Assembly: GCA_934376945.1 (NCBI GenBank)
Contig: CAKRPI010000003.1
Coordinates: 1-47,640 of the forward strand
DNA: 47,640 bases
Source: an uncultured Lachnospiraceae bacterium
GTDB lineage: Bacteria > Bacillota > Clostridia > Lachnospirales > Lachnospiraceae
Direction of reading: 5' to 3'
Shown here: positions 14,236 through 22,776 of the stretch, piece by piece
Numbering within the stretch: the stretch's first letter is position 1
Layout: the number at the start of each line of letters is the position of its first letter
The notes under the pieces: model-generated
What the model saw: the letters and a program-made list of their open reading frames with translations, nothing else
Database searches by the model: none
What the model was told of the DNA's origin: nothing
Position numbers and translations under genes: made by a program

Positions 14236-15743
14236 TGGAATTTGTTCAGAATTTTCCATTTATCTGCATTATACTTTCTTTGTTCTCAGGTCCTCTTTCT
14301 TCTGTTTTAAGCGGAAAAAAGGCAAAACGGTGGAATACGTTTGTCATTACAGCAATCGGTCTGATGAATATCGCGGTACTCGCATTTGTGGTGAGCACTG
14401 GAGAACCGTATGTTTACAGGATGGGTCATTTTTCTGCTCCGTGGGGAAATGAGATCCGGGTCGGGATTCTGGAAGCAGTGATGGCGGTGTTTTTCTGTGT
14501 GACGATGCTGCTTTGCATGCTTGGCGGCATTGCGGAGCGGGAAGAGGAGATCGAGGAATCCAAGCAGAATCTTTATTACATTATGGTAAATCTGCTGCTT
14601 TCCTCTTTGCTTGCGCTGATCTATACGAACGATTTGTTTACGGCGTACGTGTTTGTGGAGATCAATACAATTTCTGCCTGTGGACTGATCATGATCCGGC
14701 AGAACGGAAGAACGATCGTGGCAGCAACGCGTTATATGATTATGAGCCTGCTTGGCTCCGGTATGCTGCTTCTTGGTATCTGCTTCCTTTACAGCATCAC
14801 CGGCCATCTTCTGATGAGCAACATTCAGCAGGCTGTCTGGAATCTGCATGAGACCGGAATGTATCAGGTGCCGCTTCTTGTGGCAGTCGGTCTGATGTCG
14901 GTCGGACTTGCGGTGAAAAGTGCACTGTTTCCGTTTCACGGATGGCTGCCGGATGCGTATGGCTATTCAACGGTATCCTCGGCGGCAATTCTGTCTTCAC
15001 TTGTCTCGAAGGGATATATCTTTCTTCTTCTGAAAATTTTTTATCGTGTGATCGGATTTGAGGTAATAAAGGACAGTAAAGTGATCCATGTACTGTTTGT
15101 GTTTGGAATTGCGGGTATGATCATCGGATCGATCGATGCAATCAGGGAAAACAGTATCCGGAGAATGATTGCATATTCTTCTGTGGCACAGATCGGCTAT
15201 ATTTATATGGGTTTTGGCCTTGGTACGGAGCTTGGCGTACTGTCAAGTGTTTTTCATATTCTCTGCCATGCAGCGACAAAGGCACTTCTGTTTCTTTCGG
15301 CTTCTTCCCTGACAGAGGTATCGGGAGACAGTACAAGCTTTTTTGATCTGACCGGTGCCGGCTATCGAAACAAAGCAGCGGGACTTGCTTTTACGGTCGG
15401 CTCACTTTCCATGGTCGGATTTCCGATGCTTGGAGGCTTTATTTCGAAGATCTTATTCGCACAGGCAGCAGTCGGTCATGCTTATAAAATGCTGCCGACG
15501 TTAATTGCGCTGGCGGTCAGTACGATTTTAAATACGGTTTATTTTCTGAAAACAGTGATTCGGATTTATACGCCGATGCGTTCGGAAGAGAAAAAGGAAA
15601 AACAGTACAAGCTGGTAACGATGGGACAGCAGCCGGTAAAATCGGCAGCGCTTTTGTGCTTTGTTGCCCTGAATCTGGTACTCGGACTGTTCTCACAGCC
15701 GATTCTGACACTGCTGGAACGCGGACTATCAATGTTTGCATAG
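14235..15743 (+). CDS. mrpD: Antiporter-like ion-pumping subunit MrpD (MbhH-like)
   Basis: An ND2/4/5-type ion-translocating subunit of about 14 helices, 502 residues. The key charged residues of the family are present: Glu in YVFVEINTIS (helix 5), Lys in GLAVKSALFPFHGWLPDAY (helix 7), Lys in SSLVSKGYIFLLLK (helix 8) and Lys in HAATKALLFL (later helix, near the cytosolic half-channel). The position next to mrpC corresponds to MbhH in Mbh and MrpD in Mrp. It takes part in proton translocation, or in proton-driven Na+ export as in Mrp; which ion is moved cannot be decided from sequence. A GTG three bases upstream is an alternative start. Confidence 0.92.
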   Translation: MEFVQNFPFICIILSLFSGPLSSVLSGKKAKRWNTFVITAIGLMNIAVLAFVVSTGEPYVYRMGHFSAPWGNEIRVGILEAVMAVFFCVTMLLCMLGGIAEREEEIEESKQNLYYIMVNLLLSSLLALIYTNDLFTAYVFVEINTISACGLIMIRQNGRTIVAATRYMIMSLLGSGMLLLGICFLYSITGHLLMSNIQQAVWNLHETGMYQVPLLVAVGLMSVGLAVKSALFPFHGWLPDAYGYSTVSSAAILSSLVSKGYIFLLLKIFYRVIGFEVIKDSKVIHVLFVFGIAGMIIGSIDAIRENSIRRMIAYSSVAQIGYIYMGFGLGTELGVLSSVFHILCHAATKALLFLSASSLTEVSGDSTSFFDLTGAGYRNKAAGLAFTVGSLSMVGFPMLGGFISKILFAQAAVGHAYKMLPTLIALAVSTILNTVYFLKTVIRIYTPMRSEEKKEKQYKLVTMGQQPVKSAALLCFVALNLVLGLFSQPILTLLERGLSMFA

Positions 15744-15753
15744 GAGGAAAAAA

Positions 15754-17271
15754 ATGAATGCTTGGATTTTGCTGCCGGTAATTCTTCCGGCACTTTCCGG
15801 AATCTGCCTGCTGTGCAGTTCACTCAGAAGCCATCTGCGCAGCAGCGGGGTCGATGTATGGCACGATCTGAAGGAAGAAGAGCGTGAAAGACTGCATCGT
15901 TTCGTCGGCATCGTGCTTGTGCTTACGGCGGTGCTTGCGCTGCTCGCGGCGTGGAGCGGTGAGCATGAGGTACGTCTCTTTGAGCTGATGGAGGGAATTC
16001 CGGTTTATTTTCGGATCGATGCGGTCGGAAAAATGTTTGTGACCTTTGTCACGATCGTCTGGGTGGCGGTCGGCTTTTATTCCTTTTTGTATATGAAGCA
16101 TGAGGGGGAGGAGCGGAGATTCTTCGGATTCTTTCTGCTGGTCTACGGAGTGCTGATTGCGCTTGATTTTGCAGGAAATCTGGTGACAATGTATCTGTTC
16201 TATGAATTAATGACGCTTAGTTCAATGCCGCTTGTTATGCACAACGGCTCAAAGGAAGCGATCATGGCGGCTTTGAAGTATCTGTTTTATTCCATGTGCG
16301 GTGCATATCTGGGATTGTTTGGTATTTTCTTTTTATACCGCTGCTGTGATACTCTTACCTTTACTGCCGGCGGTTCGTTAAATGCAGCACTTGTATCCGG
16401 CCGTGAAGGTACTATGCTGATCGCGGTGATGGCGATGCTGATCGGGTTTGGCGCGAAGGCCGGCATGTTTCCGCTTCATGCCTGGCTGCCGACGGCGCAT
16501 CCGGTAGCACCGTCACCGGCTTCTGCGGCACTTTCCGCAGTCATTGTAAAATCAGGCGTACTTGCGGTGGTCCGCGTTGTCTATTACATGGTCGGTACGG
16601 AATTTCTGCGCGGTACGTGGGTGCAGACAGTGTGGATGACGCTGACGCTTTTGACCGTTTTTCTTGGCTCACTTCTGGCATTTCGGGAACCAGTTTTTAA
16701 AAAACGGCTTGCTTATTCGACGGTGAGTCAGGTATCGTACGTTTTATTTGGTCTTTCCCTGCTTCAGCCGCAGGCATTTACCGGTGCGCTGCTGCATACG
16801 GTATTTCATGCATTTATCAAGAGTGCGCTGTTTCTGACGGCAGGTATTATTATTTATCAGACCGGAAAGACACGTGTGGATGAGCTTCGCGGAATCGGAA
16901 AAGAAATGCCGTGTATGCTCTGGTGCTATACGTTTGCATCGCTTGGCCTGATTGGTATTCCGCCGATGAGCGGATTTGTGAGTAAGTGGTATCTGGCGCA
17001 GGGAGCGCTTCAGGCGTCTGTCGGTGCATTCCGTTATCTGGGACCGGCGGTGCTGCTGGCAAGTGCGCTGCTGACAGCCGGTTATCTGCTCCCGGTGACG
17101 ATTAATGGATTTTTGCCGGGAAAGGACTGGAAGGTACGATCCGGAGAAGAAAACGGAATACAGATGATGTTGATTCCGCTTGCCGTGCTTGCGGCACTTA
17201 CTATTTTGTTAGGACTGTTTCCGAATCCGCTGGCATCGTATATTTACGAGCTGGCGATGACAGTAATGTGA
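15754..17271 (+). CDS. Second ND-type ion-pumping antiporter subunit
   Basis: A 505-residue polytopic protein of the NuoL/M/N, MrpA/D family. The charged ion-path residues are kept: Glu in YLFYELMTLSS, Lys in GFGAKAGMFPLHAWLPTAHP, Lys in SAVIVKSGVLAV and Lys in FHAFIKSALFL. KRLAYSTVSQVSYVLFG is the broken-helix region typical of the family. It is closer in motif wording to NuoM/NuoL than to the preceding MrpD-like protein. Start at the ATG after GGAGG at 15744; an in-frame ATG at 15736 overlaps the previous gene and lacks a site. Together with the next two genes it extends the Mbh-like core with extra pumps. All residues needed for ion passage seem intact, so I expect it to be functional. Confidence 0.9.
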   Translation: MNAWILLPVILPALSGICLLCSSLRSHLRSSGVDVWHDLKEEERERLHRFVGIVLVLTAVLALLAAWSGEHEVRLFELMEGIPVYFRIDAVGKMFVTFVTIVWVAVGFYSFLYMKHEGEERRFFGFFLLVYGVLIALDFAGNLVTMYLFYELMTLSSMPLVMHNGSKEAIMAALKYLFYSMCGAYLGLFGIFFLYRCCDTLTFTAGGSLNAALVSGREGTMLIAVMAMLIGFGAKAGMFPLHAWLPTAHPVAPSPASAALSAVIVKSGVLAVVRVVYYMVGTEFLRGTWVQTVWMTLTLLTVFLGSLLAFREPVFKKRLAYSTVSQVSYVLFGLSLLQPQAFTGALLHTVFHAFIKSALFLTAGIIIYQTGKTRVDELRGIGKEMPCMLWCYTFASLGLIGIPPMSGFVSKWYLAQGALQASVGAFRYLGPAVLLASALLTAGYLLPVTINGFLPGKDWKVRSGEENGIQMMLIPLAVLAALTILLGLFPNPLASYIYELAMTVM

Positions 17272-17284
17272 GGAGGGAGAGAAG

Positions 17285-18760
17285 ATGAAACCATTTCTGA
17301 TGGCAGTCGTGATTTTGCTCCCGATTCTTTTTGGAGTACTGATCCCGCTGCTTCCTTTTAAAAACAGAGCACAGATGATGTTTTATATCGAGACGGTGGT
17401 TCTGGTAAATTCACTGCTTGTTCTTTGTCTGCTTTTAAATCGGCCTGAGCAGGCATTCGTGCTGTTCCGCCTGAATGGAAATTTGAGTATCAGTTTTCAG
17501 CTGGACGGGCTTGGAACGGTATTTGCCGGAATCGTTTCTGCGCTCTGGCCGCTGGCTACGTTGTATGCCTTTGAGTATATGAAGCATGAAGGCCATGAAA
17601 CTTATTTTTTCATGTTTTATACGATTACTTACGGAATAACGCTTGGGATTGCGTTTTCTGAGGATATCGTGACGATGTACTGTTTCTATGAAATGCTGAC
17701 ACTGGTGACGCTTCCGCTGATCATGCATACCTTGTCGAGAGAGGCAATTCTGGCGAGCCGGACGTATCTGTATTATTCGCTTGGCGGAGCAGCGTTTGCA
17801 TTTATCGGAATGATCTTTATTCTGAATTACGGGGCAACGGCAAATTTTGTTCCGGGCGGAGTGCTGGATCCGGCAAAGACGGCGGGCAGCGAAAACCTTC
17901 TGCTGCTTATTTATGTACTTTGTTTTCTCGGCTTTTCTGTCAAGACCGCGATGTGGCCGTTTGGTGCGTGGCTGCCCAAAGCGGGCGTCGCTCCTACGCC
18001 GGTTACAGCGCTGTTGCATGCGGTAGCCGTTGTGAAGGCGGGTGCCTTTACGCTGATGCGTATCACGTATTATAGCTTCGGTACGGAGTTTCTGCGCGGT
18101 ACGTGGGCACAGACTGTGCTGATGGTGTTTGTGATCATTACGATCGTCTACGGATGCAGCAGGGCGCTAAAAGAGACGCATTTCAAGCGCAGGCTGGCGT
18201 ATTCCACGATGAGCAACCTGTCCTATATTCTGTTTGGCGTCGTACTGATGTCGCCGCTTGGACTGGTGGGTGCGCTCAGCCATATGGTCTTTCATGCCGT
18301 GATGAAGATATGCTCCTTTTTCTGCGCAGGTGCAGTCATTTATAAAACGGGGCGGAATTATATCCATGAGCTGAACGGGCTTGGACGAAAGATGCCTAGA
18401 GTATTTGTGATTTTTGCGATCTCAGGTTTTGCACTGATGGGAGTGCCGGGGCTTTGCGGCTTTGTGAGTAAATGGAATCTGGCAAAGGCGGCACTTGCAA
18501 GTACGCATCCGCTTGCTGTCATCGGCGTGGCGGCGCTTCTGATTTCGGCACTTCTGACTGCGATTTACATGCTGACGATCGTTGTCCGGGCCTTTTTCCC
18601 GGGACGTGACTTTGATTACAGCAGTTTGGACGGAATTGAGGATCCGGGCTGGATGATGCTTCTGCCGCTGGTATTATTTGTGATCACGATGTTTCTGTTC
18701 GGACTGCACAGCGCACCTCTGATCCGTGCGTTTACACAGCTTGCAGCATTTGTCAAGTAG
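17285..18760 (+). CDS. Third ND-type ion-pumping antiporter subunit
   Basis: A 491-residue polytopic subunit of the same family. Conserved residues are Glu in YCFYEMLTLVT, Lys in GFSVKTAMWPFGAWLPKA, Lys in AVAVVKAGAFTLMR and Lys in FHAVMKICSFFCAG. It shares local phrases with the preceding subunit (EYMKHEG, GTEFLRGTWAQTV, VSKW), which suggests the two arose by duplication and then diverged. Helix 7 has PFGAWLP where relatives have PLHAWLP, so the His next to the conserved Lys is replaced by Gly; this may alter proton relay. GGAGGGAGAAG precedes the ATG. It is 13 bases after the previous gene. Confidence 0.9.
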   Translation: MKPFLMAVVILLPILFGVLIPLLPFKNRAQMMFYIETVVLVNSLLVLCLLLNRPEQAFVLFRLNGNLSISFQLDGLGTVFAGIVSALWPLATLYAFEYMKHEGHETYFFMFYTITYGITLGIAFSEDIVTMYCFYEMLTLVTLPLIMHTLSREAILASRTYLYYSLGGAAFAFIGMIFILNYGATANFVPGGVLDPAKTAGSENLLLLIYVLCFLGFSVKTAMWPFGAWLPKAGVAPTPVTALLHAVAVVKAGAFTLMRITYYSFGTEFLRGTWAQTVLMVFVIITIVYGCSRALKETHFKRRLAYSTMSNLSYILFGVVLMSPLGLVGALSHMVFHAVMKICSFFCAGAVIYKTGRNYIHELNGLGRKMPRVFVIFAISGFALMGVPGLCGFVSKWNLAKAALASTHPLAVIGVAALLISALLTAIYMLTIVVRAFFPGRDFDYSSLDGIEDPGWMMLLPLVLFVITMFLFGLHSAPLIRAFTQLAAFVK

Positions 18761-18773
18761 AAAGGAGGAGGGC

Positions 18774-20828
18774 ATGAATTCTGGAATTTTTCTTGGATTG
18801 CTCGTGTTTTTTCCATTTGTCGGGGCCGCCTTATGTGCGGTGGCAGGGCGGAAAAGCGAGCTGTACCGCGATTATCTCGCGGATATACTGGTGGTATTTG
18901 AATTTCTGACCGCGCTGCTTCTTTTTATTTTCCTTGCAAAACGGGCATATACAGGGGAAAATGTGGCATTTCTGGCAGTGCCGGAGATTTGTGGGCTGGG
19001 ACTTACCTTTGAGGCGGATGGGTTCCGCCTCGTATATGCGCTGGTGACGTCACTTATGTGGATGATGACAACGATCTTGTCACGGGAATACAGCAGGGGG
19101 CACAGCAATACGAACCGCTATTACCTGTTTCTGCTTCTGACGCTTGGCGCGACGATGGGGGTTTTTCTTTCTGCAGATCTGTTTACCACCTTTGTCTTTT
19201 TTGAAATTATGTCATTTACGTCGTACGTCTGGGTGGCACAGGAGGAGACGGCGCAGTCACTGCGTGCGGCACAGACGTATCTTGCAGTGGCTGTGACCGG
19301 AGGCATGGTGCTTCTGATGGGAGTCTTTCTGGTTTACCATGTGCTTGGCACAGGAAGGATCAGCGAGCTTGCCGGCGTTGCAGCGTCCTGTGAGGAAAAA
19401 TCCGTTCTTTATGCAGCCGGGCTTTGCATGCTGTTTGGGTTTGGCGCCAAAGCGGGTGCATTTCCGCTTCACATATGGCTGCCGAAGGCACATCCGGTGG
19501 CGCCTGCTCCGGCATCTGCGCTGCTTTCCGGCGTTCTGACAAAGACGGGAGTGTACGGCATCATTATCCTGACGGCAAACCTGTTTGCAGGAAATGAAAG
19601 ATGGGGAATGCTGATTTTGGTGCTTGGCGTTCTTACGATGTTTGGCGGCGCATTGCTGGCGGTTTTCTCTGTCGATCTGAAACGTACGCTTGCGTGCTCG
19701 TCTATGTCACAGATCGGTTTTATTCTGATCGGAATTGGCATGATGGGACTTCTGGGAGAAGAGTCTGCACTTGCCGTACACGGAACGATGCTTCATATGG
19801 TAAATCATTCCATGATCAAGCTGGTGCTTTTTATGGCGGCAGGTGTCATTTTTATGAATACGCATGCACTTGATTTAAATGAAATCCGCGGATATGGGCG
19901 GAAGAAGCCTCTTTTGAAAGGCATCTTTGCGGTGGGGGCGCTTGCAATCGGTGGTATCCCGTTGTTTGGCGGCTATATCAGCAAGACACTTTTGCATGAG
20001 AGTATCGTAGAATATGCAGGCGGCATCGGATTTACCGTGATCGAGTGGATATTCCTGATCTCCGGCGGAATGACGGTGGCCTATATGACCAAGCTTTTCA
20101 TTGCGATTTTTGTAGAACCGAACAAGGATGCAAAAAAACAGAAAAAATTTGATGCGCAGAGGCACTATATGAATGCGGAAAGCACGTTTGCACTTGGTGG
20201 AAGCGCACTTGCACTGCTGATATGGGGGCTGTTTCCGCATCAGATCATGGACCGGGCAGCAAAGCTTGGACAGAGCTTCTTCCGTCTGGAGGAGGCTGGT
20301 GAGCTTGTTTCATATTTCGGCCTGAAAAATCTCTCCGGCGGCGGAATTTCGATCCTGATCGGCATGGCGGTGTATGTGCTGTTTATTCGGGGATTCCTGA
20401 TGCGAAATGAGAATTATGTGAATCTCTGGCCATCCTGGCTTGATTTGGAAGAACTTATTTACCGGCCGCTGATCAATCTGTTGTCCGTCTGCTTCGGCGT
20501 ACTCTGCCGCATTCTGGACAGCGCAGTAGATCTGACGGTGGTTATGCTGCGGAAGACGATTTATTGTGACAGTCCGCTGCCGCATGAACGGCCGGAAGGA
20601 AATCTGCTGACGGAGCTGATGGGAAAAATCGGAAATCTGATCCGGGATCTGAAGAATCTTACGATCAGAAGAAAACAGCCGGTAAAACGCGATTACGTTC
20701 ATTATTTTGCAGTAAAGCGGGAAGAACTGAAAGAAAACAATGTGGTGATCGGCCGAAGCCTTTCCTTTGCATTGCTGCTATTGTGCATCGGATTTATGCT
20801 GACACTGTATTACCTGATCTGGTGGTAA
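18774..20828 (+). CDS. Fourth ND-type antiporter subunit, long (NuoL/MrpA-N-like)
   Basis: A 684-residue subunit that closes the operon. The first ~470 residues carry the ND5-type core with Glu in FVFFEIMSFTS, Lys in GFGAKAGAFPLHIWLPKAHP, Lys in SGVLTKTGVYG and Lys in VNHSMIKLVLF. A C-terminal extension of about 200 residues holds further hydrophobic helices (around ILIGMAVYVLFI and LLLLCIGFMLTLYYLI) separated by a long amphipathic, partly charged stretch. This recalls the lateral helix of NuoL and the long C-terminus of MrpA, but the MbhD and MbhE domains of MrpA are absent because they are separate genes here. Start at the ATG after AAAGGAGG; an in-frame ATG at 18726 lies inside the previous gene. 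A strong terminator follows. Confidence 0.9.
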   Translation: MNSGIFLGLLVFFPFVGAALCAVAGRKSELYRDYLADILVVFEFLTALLLFIFLAKRAYTGENVAFLAVPEICGLGLTFEADGFRLVYALVTSLMWMMTTILSREYSRGHSNTNRYYLFLLLTLGATMGVFLSADLFTTFVFFEIMSFTSYVWVAQEETAQSLRAAQTYLAVAVTGGMVLLMGVFLVYHVLGTGRISELAGVAASCEEKSVLYAAGLCMLFGFGAKAGAFPLHIWLPKAHPVAPAPASALLSGVLTKTGVYGIIILTANLFAGNERWGMLILVLGVLTMFGGALLAVFSVDLKRTLACSSMSQIGFILIGIGMMGLLGEESALAVHGTMLHMVNHSMIKLVLFMAAGVIFMNTHALDLNEIRGYGRKKPLLKGIFAVGALAIGGIPLFGGYISKTLLHESIVEYAGGIGFTVIEWIFLISGGMTVAYMTKLFIAIFVEPNKDAKKQKKFDAQRHYMNAESTFALGGSALALLIWGLFPHQIMDRAAKLGQSFFRLEEAGELVSYFGLKNLSGGGISILIGMAVYVLFIRGFLMRNENYVNLWPSWLDLEELIYRPLINLLSVCFGVLCRILDSAVDLTVVMLRKTIYCDSPLPHERPEGNLLTELMGKIGNLIRDLKNLTIRRKQPVKRDYVHYFAVKREELKENNVVIGRSLSFALLLLCIGFMLTLYYLIWW

Positions 20829-20866
20829 GCGTAAATCGTACATCTTTGAGTGGAAATTGGATATAG

Positions 20867-20926
20867 AAAGCGCCTCTTTTTCTGTGGTATGATATACCTA
20901 CAGGACAATAAAAGAGGCGCTTTTTT
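20867..20926 (+). terminator. Strong Rho-independent terminator of the antiporter operon
   Basis: AAAGCGCCTCTTTT pairs with AAAAGAGGCGC and its T-tract, with an inner CTGTGGTA/TACCTACAG stem. The tail is six T. It could work in both directions. Confidence 0.8.
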
Positions 20927-20928
20927 AA

Positions 20929-20977
20929 CGACAGGTGCGAAGCGGATTGCGGATATCCGCTTTGACCGACAGGTGCG
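20929..20977 (+). repeat. Palindromic repeat, family A, flanked by direct repeats
   Basis: The best-preserved palindrome in the family: AGCGGATTGCGGATATCCGCT, centred near 20951. It is flanked on both sides by the 11-base direct repeat CGACAGGTGCG (20929-20939 and 20967-20977), which looks like a target-site duplication or a larger repeat unit. Confidence 0.75.
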
Positions 20978-21021
20978 TGCGAAGGGGACATCTCTTTTAA
21001 GAAGGGGGAAGATCGTGTAGC

Positions 21022-22455
21022 ATGAAAACAACAAAAGAAACGGTTTCCGGGAAAGTGGTAAACCACAGAGACCAGGAAACAGCAGAAAAAAAGACAATTG
21101 CGAAAAAGCAGTGGCCAGATAGGGACATTGGCCTTGGCGGCGTTTTGAAAATCGCCTGGCCTGCTGTGTTTGAATCATTTTTTATCTCACTGGCCGGTAT
21201 GATCGACACGCTGATGGTAAGCAGCATCGGTTCTGAGGCAGTGGCGGCAGTCGGGCTTACCACGCAGCCTAAATTTCTCGGGCTTGCCGTATTTATCGCG
21301 ATGAATGTGGCAGTTGCTGCGATTGTGGCACGAAGAAAGGGTGAGAAAAATCAGCGTAAGGCAAATGAAACACTCATGAACGCCCTGATTATGACCATTC
21401 TTGCAGGCATCGTGCTCAGTATTGCGTGCGTGTGTCTTGCAGACACGATTATGCGTCTATGCGGTTCGGCCGCAGAAACGCATGATATGGCGGTTACATA
21501 TTTTCAGATCATCATGGGCTGCATGATGTTTAATATCATTTCCATGGTCATCAATGCAGCGCAGCGAGGCGCCGGAAACACGAAGATTGCGATGTACACC
21601 AATACGATCTCAAATCTTGTCAATATCATTGGAAATTATCTGCTGATCGGTGGTCATTTCGGATTTCCGGCACTTGGGATCCGCGGGGCTGCCATTGCGA
21701 CCGTATTTGGAACAGTGATCGCCTGCGTGATGAGCATTCTCTCCCTGTTTCGGAAGGCTTCCTTTTTAAGCCTGCCGCTGATTCTGAAAGAAAAGCTCTG
21801 GAAGAGTCTGGACAGCGTCGGTGTGATCTGCCGCCTGGCGGTCAGTACCTTTGTGGAGCAGGTTCTGATGAGAATCGGATTCATGTCGACCTCGATCATG
21901 GCAGCGGACATGGGAACCGCGGCCCTGGCGGCACATCAGGTTGGTATGAACGCCTTAAGTCTTTCCTTTTCACTTGGAGATGGCATGCAGGCAGCGGCCG
22001 TTTCCCTGATCGGACAGAAGCTTGGGGAGAAGAAGCCGGAGCAGGCGAAGGCCTGCGGCCTTCTTTGCGAGAAGATCGGAATCGTCATGGCAGTTGCGAT
22101 GTCTGCCTTTTATCTGTTGTTCGGCAGAGCACTCTACGGTATGTTTTTCCGGGAAGAGGAGATCATTGCGATCGGTGTCGGCATTGCCCGCACGATTACG
22201 ATCATTGTTTTGTTCCAGATCTGTCAGGTCATTTTCACCGGCTGTCTGCGCGGCGCAGGTGATGTGATCTACACAATGATCAGCTCCTGCATCAGTGTGA
22301 CCTTCATCCGTACGATCGTATCGTATGTTTGCTGTTACGTATTCGGCCTTGGCATTTACGGCATCTGGATGGGCATTATCGCGGATCAGTTCTTCCGCCT
22401 GGTGTTCAGCTCGCTGCGGTTTATCGGTGGGAAGTGGACAAAAATTAAGATTTAA
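21022..22455 (+). CDS. MATE-family efflux transporter
   Basis: A 477-residue membrane exporter with about 12 helices, driven by Na+ or H+. Two homologous halves are visible: the first starts GGVLKIAWPAVFESFFISLAGMIDTLMVSSIG and the second has VSTFVEQVLMRIGFMSTSIMAADMG. The internal motif NAAQRGAGNTKIAMY in half one is matched by GCLRGAGDVIYTM in half two. A hydrophilic, lysine-rich N-terminus of about 35 residues precedes the first helix. Substrates of this family include cationic drugs, but none can be inferred here. The ribosome binding site (AAGGGGGAA) lies rather far upstream of the ATG, about 12 bases. It stands alone between two terminators. Confidence 0.92.
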   Translation: MKTTKETVSGKVVNHRDQETAEKKTIAKKQWPDRDIGLGGVLKIAWPAVFESFFISLAGMIDTLMVSSIGSEAVAAVGLTTQPKFLGLAVFIAMNVAVAAIVARRKGEKNQRKANETLMNALIMTILAGIVLSIACVCLADTIMRLCGSAAETHDMAVTYFQIIMGCMMFNIISMVINAAQRGAGNTKIAMYTNTISNLVNIIGNYLLIGGHFGFPALGIRGAAIATVFGTVIACVMSILSLFRKASFLSLPLILKEKLWKSLDSVGVICRLAVSTFVEQVLMRIGFMSTSIMAADMGTAALAAHQVGMNALSLSFSLGDGMQAAAVSLIGQKLGEKKPEQAKACGLLCEKIGIVMAVAMSAFYLLFGRALYGMFFREEEIIAIGVGIARTITIIVLFQICQVIFTGCLRGAGDVIYTMISSCISVTFIRTIVSYVCCYVFGLGIYGIWMGIIADQFFRLVFSSLRFIGGKWTKIKI

Positions 22456-22470
22456 CTATCCTTATCTGTT

Positions 22471-22516
22471 TGCCCTTGTTTTTGCCATTATGAGCTGAAA
22501 CAAGGGCAGTTTTTTA
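22471..22516 (+). terminator. Rho-independent terminator of the MATE gene
   Basis: Perfect 11-base stem TGCCCTTGTTT/AAACAAGGGCA followed by GTTTTTT. Confidence 0.85.
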
Positions 22517-22733
22517 TTCTCAGTCGACTACCGCATGTGGCAACAGTACACATTTGTATGTCTCATTAAATTTTTGATAAATTCAATAATCTTTATATTA
22601 TCAGTAAGACAATATAATGAACGATAAGAAAATATCTTGAAGTGCTAAAACTCGCCTTAAAAATTCTTAGCAGTTCAATAAGTAAGCGATATAAATAATT
22701 AGTAAAGACTTGACCACATGCTCATTGAAGTAC
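22517..22733. other. AT-rich gap with no recognisable gene
   Basis: About 217 bases, clearly richer in AT than the flanking genes, with no ribosome binding site and no open frame of note on either strand. A TGCTAA/TTAGCA inverted pair near 22641-22676 and a loose ATATTAT repeat are the only structures. Together with the TnpV-like remnant beside it, it looks like debris of a lost element. Confidence 0.5.
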
Positions 22734-22770
22734 AACAAAACGGCAGAAAACACATTAGTCTTCTGCCGTT
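22734..22770 (-). terminator. Terminator-like hairpin on the minus strand
   Basis: AACGGCAGAA pairs perfectly with TTCTGCCGTT. Read on the minus strand, the stem is followed by TTGTTG, with four T in a row at the stem end. It lies just past the TnpV-like remnant and may be that gene's original terminator, now ending the ABC transporter A operon. Confidence 0.6.
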
Positions 22771-22776
22771 AATTGA

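Noticed and set aside
14307..14939. 210-residue minus-strand open frame opposite the mrpD gene
   Set aside because: It lies wholly inside a well-supported membrane protein gene and shows no domain or start signal.
20929..20977. CRISPR or phage attachment site at the repeated palindromes
   Set aside because: Copies are kilobases apart with no regular spacers, no cas genes and no integrase nearby.
22641..22676. Small RNA gene in the AT-rich gap after the MATE gene
   Set aside because: A short TGCTAA/TTAGCA pairing exists, but no promoter or terminator frames it.
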